DNA of 6,950 nt from B16-G9 sp964400655 (GTDB lineage Bacteria; Bacteroidota; Bacteroidia; Bacteroidales; F082). The stretch covers positions 1 through 6,950 of the forward strand of contig CAYNVN010000136.1 of NCBI GenBank assembly GCA_964400655.1, written 5' to 3'. Below are positions 1 to 5,423 of this stretch, one piece after another. The translations under genes and the position numbers were made by a program. Positions within the stretch are counted from its first letter, which is position 1. The number at the start of each line of letters is the position of its first letter. The notes beneath the pieces are model-generated. The model was not told where the DNA came from. It did no database searches and worked only from the letters and a program-made list of their open reading frames with translations.

Positions 1-37
1 TAAAGCTCGTAAGAAATTCCAGTTCAGTAAACGTTAA
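1..37 (+). CDS. rpsI: 30S ribosomal protein uS9, C-terminal end (partial)
   Basis: Reading from base 2, eleven codons give KARKKFQFSKR followed by TAA at 35-37. The ending 'QFSKR' is the conserved C-terminal tail of uS9, whose last residues reach the P-site tRNA in the 30S subunit. Only the tail is in the window; the rest lies upstream. The position directly before rpsB and tsf agrees with the common Bacteroidota order rplM-rpsI-rpsB-tsf. The identification rests on a short but very characteristic tail plus this context. Confidence 0.88.
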   Translation, partial: KARKKFQFSKR

Positions 38-50
38 AATATTATCTGGT

Positions 51-111
51 ACGTTTAGTATCTAAACCGTTAAGATTTTTCCTTTTGGAGAACTACTTAA
101 TGGCTGCCTAA
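51..111 (+). promoter_or_regulatory. Candidate structured leader of rpsB-tsf with SD-led mini-ORF
   Basis: The rpsI-rpsB gap contains several pairable segments. GTTTAG (53-58) and CTAAAC (62-67) form a perfect 6-bp hairpin with loop TAT. CGTTAAG (68-74) can pair with CTTAATG (96-102), including one G-U pair. Nested inside, TTTTCC (77-82) can pair with GGAGAA (87-92) around a TTTT loop. The inner helix hides a strong SD (GGAG, 87-90) lying 9 bases before ATG at 100, which opens a three-codon frame M-A-A-stop (100-111). rpsB itself has no SD. Autoregulation of rpsB-tsf by uS2 is known in gammaproteobacteria; a role here is inference, and the folding was judged by eye. Confidence 0.4.
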
Positions 112-143
112 ACACAGAATGTAAACGACTTAAAAAAAGAAAA

Positions 144-974
144 ATGCCACAAGTAAAATTTGAAGATTTATTGAATGCCGGAGTACACTTCGGTCACTTG
201 AAAAGAAAGTGGAATCCTGCCATGGCTCCTTATATTTTTATGGAGCGTAACGGAATCCACATTATTGATCTCTACAAAACCCAGGCTAAACTGGACGATG
301 CTCTTAAAGCATTAAAACAAATTGCAAAATCAGGACGTAAAATCCTTTTTGTTGCCACCAAAAAACAGGCAAAAGATATTGTTGCCGAATCGGTAAAAAA
401 AGTAAACATGCCCTACGTTACCGAGCGCTGGCCCGGTGGTATGTTAACCAACTTTGCTACCATTCGGAAAGCAGTTCGTAAAATGACTGCCATCGACAAG
501 ATGAAAACCACCAGTTCGTGGACAAACCTTTCAAAACGCGAAAGATTACAAATTGACCGTGAAAGAGCCAAACTGGAGAAAAACCTTGGAAGCATTGCCG
601 ATATGAGCCGTTTGCCGGCCGCACTGTTTATTGTTGATATCCTCAAAGAAAACATTGCCGTTGCCGAAGCACGCAAACTCAATATCCCCACTTTTGCTCT
701 GGTTGACACCAACTCCGACCCCACTTTAATCGACTTCCCGATACCTGCCAACGATGACGCATCAAAATCAATTGCTTTGATCGTTAACGCTGCTACCCAG
801 GCCATCGCCGAAGGTTTGGCCGAAAGAAAAATGGCCCGCGAGAAAAAAGCTGCCGAAAATAACGCCAAAGAAGAAAAAGCCGCAGCTAAAAAAGAGGAAA
901 CTGCCGACGAAACCGGTGAAGAGAAAAAAACCGAGAAAAAAAGACCGAGAAAAACCGTAGCTAAAAAAGCTTAA
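144..974 (+). CDS. rpsB: 30S ribosomal protein uS2
   Basis: This encodes uS2 (276 aa), which binds the head-body junction of the 30S subunit late in assembly and is needed for uS1 docking and mRNA binding. Conserved blocks are visible: GVHFGHLKRKWNPAM (13-27), FVATKKQA (69-76), RWPGGMLTNF (95-104) and DTNSDP (188-193). The core ends near residue 225 and is followed by a tail of about 50 residues rich in Lys, Glu and Ala, longer than in E. coli uS2 (241 aa). The ATG at 144 follows an A-rich stretch without SD, the usual Bacteroidota arrangement, and places the conserved N terminus correctly. It lies 106 bases after rpsI and 27 bases before tsf, almost certainly co-transcribed with tsf. Confidence 0.98.
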   Translation: MPQVKFEDLLNAGVHFGHLKRKWNPAMAPYIFMERNGIHIIDLYKTQAKLDDALKALKQIAKSGRKILFVATKKQAKDIVAESVKKVNMPYVTERWPGGMLTNFATIRKAVRKMTAIDKMKTTSSWTNLSKRERLQIDRERAKLEKNLGSIADMSRLPAALFIVDILKENIAVAEARKLNIPTFALVDTNSDPTLIDFPIPANDDASKSIALIVNAATQAIAEGLAERKMAREKKAAENNAKEEKAAAKKEETADETGEEKKTEKKRPRKTVAKKA

Positions 975-1001
975 TTAATAATTTGTTAAAGATAGTTTAA
1001 A

Positions 1002-1829
1002 ATGAAAATAACTGCCAAAGAAGTAAACGAACTGAGAAAGGCCACCGGAGCCGGAATGATGGATTGCAAAAAAGCACTCCAGGAGGCCGAAGGTGATATG
1101 CAGAAAGCCATTGATATTCTCAGAAAAAAAGGACAAAAAGTTGCCGCTAAACGCGCCGACCGTGAAGCCGGTGAAGGTGTTGTTCTTGCCAAAGTAAGCG
1201 ATGATAAAAAATTCGCTGCTGCCGTAATGATCAATTGCGAAACCGACTTTGTTGCCAAAAACCAGGATTTTATTGATTACGTTAAATCGGTTCTCGACCT
1301 TGCCGTTGCCAATAAAGCCAAAAATACAGATGAGCTGAATGCAATGGAACTGGACGGACGTACCGTAGCCGACACCATCATCGAAAAAACTGGTGTTATC
1401 GGTGAAAAAATCCAGCTGGGTAACTATCAGGTTGTTGAAGGCGAAAGCGTTTACGCATACATCCACAACGGAAACCGCATTGCTTCAATCGTTGCTTTTA
1501 ATAAAGCCGGTGATTTTGACGAAGCAGGTAAAGATGTGGCCATGCAAATTGCTGCCATGGACCCTGTAGCCATTAGCAAAGACGATGTTCCGGAAGATGT
1601 AAAACAACGCGAAATCGAAATCGGTATGGAACAGGCACGCCAGGAAGGCAAACCCGAAGCCATGCTCGAAAAAATCGCCATGGGTAAACTCAACAAATTC
1701 TTTAAAGAAAACACCCTGCTTGCCCAGGCTTTTATTAAAGACAGCAAACAAAGCGTTGGCGATTACCTGAAAAGCAAAGATGCCGATTTAACCGTAACGG
1801 CATTTAAAAGACTTGCACTCGCAGTTTAG
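1002..1829 (+). CDS. tsf: Translation elongation factor Ts
   Basis: EF-Ts (275 aa) is the cytoplasmic guanine-nucleotide exchange factor that releases GDP from EF-Tu. The N-terminal UBA-like domain carries LRKATGAGMMDCKKAL (11-26), and the exchange signature TDFVAKN lies at 81-87, where Asp82 and Phe83 disturb the EF-Tu Mg2+ site. The two-part core follows, with VAMQIAAMDP at 179-188. A helical hairpin of the coiled-coil type spans about 195-235, and the C-terminal part is LLAQAFIKD (239-247). The length is close to E. coli EF-Ts (283 aa). The gene follows rpsB after 27 bases with no separate promoter seen, and a strong hairpin terminator lies 21 bases past the stop, so the operon ends here. 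Confidence 0.98.
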   Translation: MKITAKEVNELRKATGAGMMDCKKALQEAEGDMQKAIDILRKKGQKVAAKRADREAGEGVVLAKVSDDKKFAAAVMINCETDFVAKNQDFIDYVKSVLDLAVANKAKNTDELNAMELDGRTVADTIIEKTGVIGEKIQLGNYQVVEGESVYAYIHNGNRIASIVAFNKAGDFDEAGKDVAMQIAAMDPVAISKDDVPEDVKQREIEIGMEQARQEGKPEAMLEKIAMGKLNKFFKENTLLAQAFIKDSKQSVGDYLKSKDADLTVTAFKRLALAV

Positions 1830-1850
1830 TAGGTATTAAACTGTTTCCAT

Positions 1851-1880
1851 AAAAGGTCGTGTTTTACAACACGGCCTTTT
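1851..1880 (+). terminator. Intrinsic terminator of rpsB-tsf, probably bidirectional
   Basis: AAAAGGTCGTGTT (1851-1863) pairs along its whole length with AACACGGCCTTTT (1868-1880), with one G-U pair and a 4-base loop TTAC, followed by TTATTTA. It sits 21 bases after the tsf stop. On the minus strand the same stem begins immediately after the namZ stop codon (1881-1883) and ends in TTTT, so it can also end the convergent namZ transcript. Confidence 0.92.
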
Positions 1881-3101
1881 TTATTTATAGATTAAATATT
1901 TACGCCTTATCTTTAAAAAATCATCCAGCGCAGGTTTCCACGACTCACGTATCTCCTGTTCCGATTTTCCTTCCGTAATTTGTTTCCTTAGCTCGTCGGT
2001 TCCGGCAAGTTTATCAAAATAGTTGTTAAAAAATTTCATCCCGGGTGAAAGGTACTTATACGACGAAATCAACCACGATAAGTTTATCCCCACAGGATTA
2101 CGGGCATAATTCTCGGCGTAACCTGCAAGATATTGCCCGTAACAAACCTCACCTTCAAGTTTCGGATATTTACTTTTCCCCGGAATACTTTGGGGCAAAA
2201 ACGAAAAATCGGCAAACGGTAACCGTGGATGTCCGTAAACCATAAAAGGATATTGCGTTCCCCTTCCCACCGAAACAACCGTTCCTTCAAAAAAACACAA
2301 TGAAGGGTACAGGTAAACCGACCGCCAGTCGGGCAGATTGGGCGACGGTGCTTTCTGCAACTTAACAATCATATTGCGATAGTATCCTTTCATGGGAACA
2401 ACTGTTAAATCGCATTTTTCACCGTTTTTCAACCATCCTTCGCCATTTACCATTTCGGCATATTCCCCTATGGTCATTCCGTAAACCACCGGAACCGGGT
2501 GCATTCCAACAAACGAGCTATACGCCTTCTTTAACACGGGACCGTCGATGTAAAAGGCATTGGGGTTAGGCCGGTCGGTAACAATAACCTTTACATTGTT
2601 TTCGGCACATGCCTCCATGGCAAGGCTCATGGTGGAAATATACGTGTAAAACCGCACCCCCACATCCTGAAGGTCGATAATCAAAACATCCACATCTTTT
2701 AACTCTTCGGTCGTTGGTTTTTTGTGTTTACCGTAAAGCGATATTACGGGCAACCCCGAAGAGGGGTCTTTATCCTCCTCAAACTGTTCGCCTGCATCTT
2801 TTCCGCCTCTAAAACCGTGTTCGGGACTGAAAATTTTTACAACATTAACCCCTTTTGCCAGCAATACATCAACAATATGTTTACCATCTGCCAATGAAGC
2901 ATGATTAACAAGCAATGCCGTTTTTTTATTTTCCGTTTGAGGTACATATTTGTCATAACGGGCGGCTCCCGGAGTAATCATATTATATTCGGTCAATACC
3001 GGTTCAATGTTTTGGGCGGGCAATATGCTGTGAAAAGAAAAAATGACGAAAACCGTAAATACGGCTTTTATCATTCTGAAAAATCCCGAATTAATCTTCA
3101 T
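1881..3101 (-). CDS. namZ: Secreted exo-beta-N-acetylmuramidase NamZ (DUF1343, GH171)
   Basis: The product (406 aa) belongs to the DUF1343/NamZ family. Characterised members (B. subtilis YbbC/NamZ, Tannerella forsythia homologues) release N-acetylmuramic acid from the non-reducing end of peptidoglycan fragments, for cell-wall recycling or scavenging. Motifs seen: SPEHGFRG (92-99) with Glu94 in the position proposed as catalytic, DLQDVGVRFYTY (143-154), DRPNP (176-180), GMTIGEYA (208-215), SPNLP (253-257) and EGTVVSVGRGT (272-282). The C-terminal region ends with a helical segment of the family type (about 366-403). A signal peptide covers about residues 1-30 (hydrophobic MIKAVFTVFVIFSF, cleavage near LPAQ), so the site is probably periplasmic. 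An in-frame ATG at codon 10 (3074) gives an equally good signal peptide. No recycling genes (murQ, murK, ampG) are next to it. It diverges from a permease operon and converges on tsf. Confidence 0.93.
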   Translation of the reverse strand: MKINSGFFRMIKAVFTVFVIFSFHSILPAQNIEPVLTEYNMITPGAARYDKYVPQTENKKTALLVNHASLADGKHIVDVLLAKGVNVVKIFSPEHGFRGGKDAGEQFEEDKDPSSGLPVISLYGKHKKPTTEELKDVDVLIIDLQDVGVRFYTYISTMSLAMEACAENNVKVIVTDRPNPNAFYIDGPVLKKAYSSFVGMHPVPVVYGMTIGEYAEMVNGEGWLKNGEKCDLTVVPMKGYYRNMIVKLQKAPSPNLPDWRSVYLYPSLCFFEGTVVSVGRGTQYPFMVYGHPRLPFADFSFLPQSIPGKSKYPKLEGEVCYGQYLAGYAENYARNPVGINLSWLISSYKYLSPGMKFFNNYFDKLAGTDELRKQITEGKSEQEIRESWKPALDDFLKIRRKYLIYK

Positions 3102-3134
3102 AAGAATGAAATTACTGAATTATCCGTAATAGTT

Positions 3135-3142
3135 TACCTTTG
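3135..3142 (+). promoter_or_regulatory. -7 element of the permease-epimerase operon promoter
   Basis: TACCTTTG is an exact match to the Bacteroidota sigma-ABfr -7 consensus TAnnTTTG. Transcription would start near 3148-3150, leaving a leader of about 33 bases before the TTG start at 3182. No clear TTTG-type -33 box is present about 20 bases upstream. This position also shows that a start codon at 3140 cannot be used: it lies inside the promoter. Confidence 0.7.
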
Positions 3143-3150
3143 CAAAGTAA
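3143..3150 (-). promoter_or_regulatory. Probable -7 element of the namZ promoter
   Basis: On the minus strand bases 3150-3143 read TTACTTTG, one mismatch from TAnnTTTG. It would start namZ RNA near 3136, with a leader of about 35 bases to the ATG at 3101. It abuts the plus-strand -7 box, the two TTTG motifs forming the palindrome core TTTGCAAA. Confidence 0.45.
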
Positions 3151-3170
3151 CCGAAACTTTCATTGCAAAA

Positions 3171-3175
3171 AGAGG
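3171..3175 (+). promoter_or_regulatory. Ribosome binding site deciding the TTG start at 3182
   Basis: AGAGG lies 6 bases before TTG at 3182, a usable SD spacing. From this TTG the protein begins (M)NFEYFIARHL, the form expected at the N terminus of Bacteroidota LolC-like permeases. The upstream in-frame TTG at 3140 overlaps the promoter and would add 14 residues unlike this family. Confidence 0.65.
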
Positions 3176-3181
3176 TATCCG

Positions 3182-4402
3182 TTGAATTTTGAATATTTTA
3201 TAGCACGTCATCTTGTTACCGGAAAAGGCAGCTCTTTTTCGCAACCGGTAATAAAGATATCATACATCAGTATTGCACTGGGACTTTCATTAATGATTGC
3301 TTCCGTTGCCATTGTTATAGGGTTTAAACATTCGGTAAGCAACAAGGTTACAGGTTTTACGGCCGATTTGCAAATAAAACCTTTCGACAACAATCAATCG
3401 CTGGAAGAACCGCCGTTGGATATTAACCGCGAATTTATTAAATCGCTGGATGCGGTTCCAAATGTTAAACATGTTCAGTTTACAGCACAAAAAGGCGGTG
3501 TGCTCAAAACATCCGATCAAATTCAGGGAATTGTATTAAAAGGCGTTAGCGAAAACTATCAGTGGGATTTTCTGAAAAAGAGTCTTGTTAAAGGCCGGCT
3601 TCCGAAACTAACCGTTAAAAAAGATTACGAAGTGCTTATATCGAAAATGATGGCGGATAAACTGAATATTAAAACCGGCGATGCCGTTAGAATTTGGTTT
3701 GTCAGCAACAACAGCACTGCAAGAGGCCGCAAATTTATTGTCAGCGGCATTTACAATACGGGGCTTGAAGATTTTGACGGAAACCTGATTATAGGCGACC
3801 TTGATGTGGTGGCCAGGCTGAACAATTGGGAACAGGGCAGCGCCGGAACGGTTGAAATACTTTTAAAAGAGCCTGAGCTGATGAAACAAACCGCCGATAA
3901 TATCTATCATAACATTCCTTACGACCTTAATATTATTACGGCCAAAGAGCTTTATCCGCAAATTTTTAACTGGCTCGACCTGTTGGATATGAATGTGGTG
4001 GTTATACTTGTTTTGCTGATATTGGTGGCCGGAATTACTATGATATCCACTTTGTTAATCCTTATTATTGAACGTACATCGATGGTGGGTCTGTTAAAAG
4101 CACTTGGTGCCACCAACAAAAGTATCGGACGGATATTTCTTATCAGGTCAACTTACATTGTTGCCAAAGGGATGCTTTGGGGAAACATCATAGGGATGTT
4201 GTTTTATTTTATCCAGCTTAAATTCCGCATTTTCCATCTCGATCCGCAATCCTATTACGTTGACTACGTTCCGGTGGAGTTGCACCTGCCGCAGTTTTTT
4301 TTATTAAACCTCGGAGTTGTTATTATTAGCCTGCTGATTATGCTCATACCCACCTGGTACATTAACAGGGTATCGCCATCAAAAGCGCTTAGGTATGAAT
4401 AA
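3182..4402 (+). CDS. LolC/LolE-type ABC transporter permease (FtsX-like)
   Basis: A 406-residue inner-membrane permease of the FtsX/MacB superfamily, resembling LolC/LolE, which pass outer-membrane lipoproteins from the inner membrane to LolA. The topology is the family's: TM1 at about 27-47; a periplasmic MacB-like core at 48-265 with GVLKTSDQIQGIVLKGV near 106-121; then TM2 (about 271-296), TM3 (about 319-346) and TM4 (about 372-392). The cytoplasmic coupling segment ERTSMVGLLKALGA (297-310) and the ending SPSKALRYE are typical. A TTG start is chosen because of the SD, the promoter position and the N-terminal sequence. No ATPase (LolD) gene is adjacent, so the partner must be encoded elsewhere. 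The specific substrate (lipoproteins) is inferred from family resemblance. The stop overlaps the next start, so the two genes are translationally coupled. Confidence 0.88.
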   Translation: MNFEYFIARHLVTGKGSSFSQPVIKISYISIALGLSLMIASVAIVIGFKHSVSNKVTGFTADLQIKPFDNNQSLEEPPLDINREFIKSLDAVPNVKHVQFTAQKGGVLKTSDQIQGIVLKGVSENYQWDFLKKSLVKGRLPKLTVKKDYEVLISKMMADKLNIKTGDAVRIWFVSNNSTARGRKFIVSGIYNTGLEDFDGNLIIGDLDVVARLNNWEQGSAGTVEILLKEPELMKQTADNIYHNIPYDLNIITAKELYPQIFNWLDLLDMNVVVILVLLILVAGITMISTLLILIIERTSMVGLLKALGATNKSIGRIFLIRSTYIVAKGMLWGNIIGMLFYFIQLKFRIFHLDPQSYYVDYVPVELHLPQFFLLNLGVVIISLLIMLIPTWYINRVSPSKALRYE

Positions 4403-5333
4403 CGAAAATAGCATACTGATAACCGGAGCATGCGGATTTGTGGGAAGATATCTGGTAAACCATTTACTGGAGCATAATCTTTATCAAAAAATTATTGTTT
4501 GCTGTCATCATCAACCGGTCAAACAACAATTGTTCAGCAAGGATAGCCGTTTGGTTTTTGTTAACGCCGACCTGATGCAACCCGAAAAATACAAACGGAT
4601 AATTGCAACCCTCAACCCCAACGACATTATTCACCTTGCGGCAATTGCCCGTTTTAAACAGGGGGAAGAAAATCCGGAAGATACGGTTAAAGCAAATTTT
4701 TTCGGAACCCTTGAGTTGTTAAAACCGGCCAAACAATTTAATGCCGGACGCTTTTTGTACGTCTCTTCCAATCTGGCACGCAATCCCAAAGGAGTTACCG
4801 GCGTAACCAAATATTTAACGGAAGCATACATAAAAAGTATGGAAGCACCACCCGAAACCATCTCCATACGATTGCCCAACGTAATCGACAGTCCGGGTGC
4901 CGTTACGCTGATTTTCAAGCGTCTGATTCACGAAAACAAAGCCATTACCATTACCGACAAAAGGATGACCCGTAAATTTATTACGCCTCGTCAGGCTGCA
5001 AAAGATCTGCTTTTTGTGTTACAAAACGGAAATCATGGCGACCTGTTTATAAACAACAAACCCTCCACGCCCATCATCCGTCTGGCAGAAAAAATGATTG
5101 CAGAATCGGGAAAAGATATCCCTGTTAAATTTATCGGAGTCAGGCCCGGCGAAAAGCTGCAGGAAGAAGATTATCCGCAAAACACCATTTTGCCCACAGC
5201 AGAAAAAAACATTTTTCGTTTAACAGAAAACCAACATACGCAAAAAAACATTTTACATGCCGTTGAATTGCTTAACGGGAAAATATCAAATGAAACAATC
5301 GTTAAGATTAAAACCATTTTCAACCTAAAGTAA
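4395..5333 (+). CDS. NAD(P)-dependent epimerase/dehydratase, CapD/FlaA1-like extended SDR with altered active site
   Basis: A 312-residue cytoplasmic extended SDR. The Rossmann motif TGACGFVG (10-17) carries the GxxGxxG loop. Family blocks include LAAIARF (81-87), ENPEDTVKANFFGT (92-105), RLPNV (159-163), MTRKFITPRQAA (191-202) and RPGEKLQEE (250-258); the last is characteristic of the polysaccharide-biosynthesis UDP-GlcNAc 4,6-dehydratase group (CapD, FlaA1/PseB). In that group the active site reads S/T-D-K...Y/M-x-x-x-K. Here the matching residues are Ser125, Asn126, Leu127, Thr135 and Lys139, so only Lys139 and a hydroxyl residue remain. Cofactor binding is therefore likely, but ordinary 4,6-dehydration is doubtful. 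The ATG at 4395 lies inside the end of the permease gene (8-base overlap), implying coupled expression. The substrate is unknown. No glycosyltransferase or capsule genes are nearby, so a surface-sugar role is only inferred. Confidence 0.8.
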   Translation: MNNENSILITGACGFVGRYLVNHLLEHNLYQKIIVCCHHQPVKQQLFSKDSRLVFVNADLMQPEKYKRIIATLNPNDIIHLAAIARFKQGEENPEDTVKANFFGTLELLKPAKQFNAGRFLYVSSNLARNPKGVTGVTKYLTEAYIKSMEAPPETISIRLPNVIDSPGAVTLIFKRLIHENKAITITDKRMTRKFITPRQAAKDLLFVLQNGNHGDLFINNKPSTPIIRLAEKMIAESGKDIPVKFIGVRPGEKLQEEDYPQNTILPTAEKNIFRLTENQHTQKNILHAVELLNGKISNETIVKIKTIFNLK

Positions 5334-5343
5334 TATTCTTTGC

Positions 5344-5351
5344 TACTTTTG
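5344..5351 (+). promoter_or_regulatory. -7 element of the promoter for the secreted protein gene at 5424
   Basis: TACTTTTG matches TAnnTTTG exactly, 10 bases after the epimerase stop. Transcription would begin near 5357, giving a leader of about 67 bases. A perfect 10-bp palindrome AAACCGGTTT (5353-5362) lies on the expected start point. No good -33 box is seen; its place falls in the end of the epimerase gene. Confidence 0.6.
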
Positions 5352-5423
5352 TAAACCGGTTTTTAACTGAGTTGGATAAAATATTTTTCAATCACCTTAC
5401 CAATACAAAGGGTAAATTATAAT

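Noticed and set aside
50..57. TACGTTTA as a promoter -7 box for rpsB
   Set aside because: It misses the final G of TAnnTTTG and has no -33 partner; rpsB is probably read through from rpsI. It cannot be excluded without transcript data.
80..87. TCCTTTTG as a -7 box
   Set aside because: It lacks the conserved A at position 2 and is better explained as one side of the SD hairpin.
413..868. Open frame on the minus strand across rpsB
   Set aside because: It is antisense to a highly conserved ribosomal protein gene, has no recognisable domain, and starts and ends inside rpsB without its own signals.
975..1466. Long minus-strand frames inside tsf (also 986-1258 and 1451-1751)
   Set aside because: They mirror the codon pattern of tsf, which is certain; their proteins resemble no family and lack promoter or SD.
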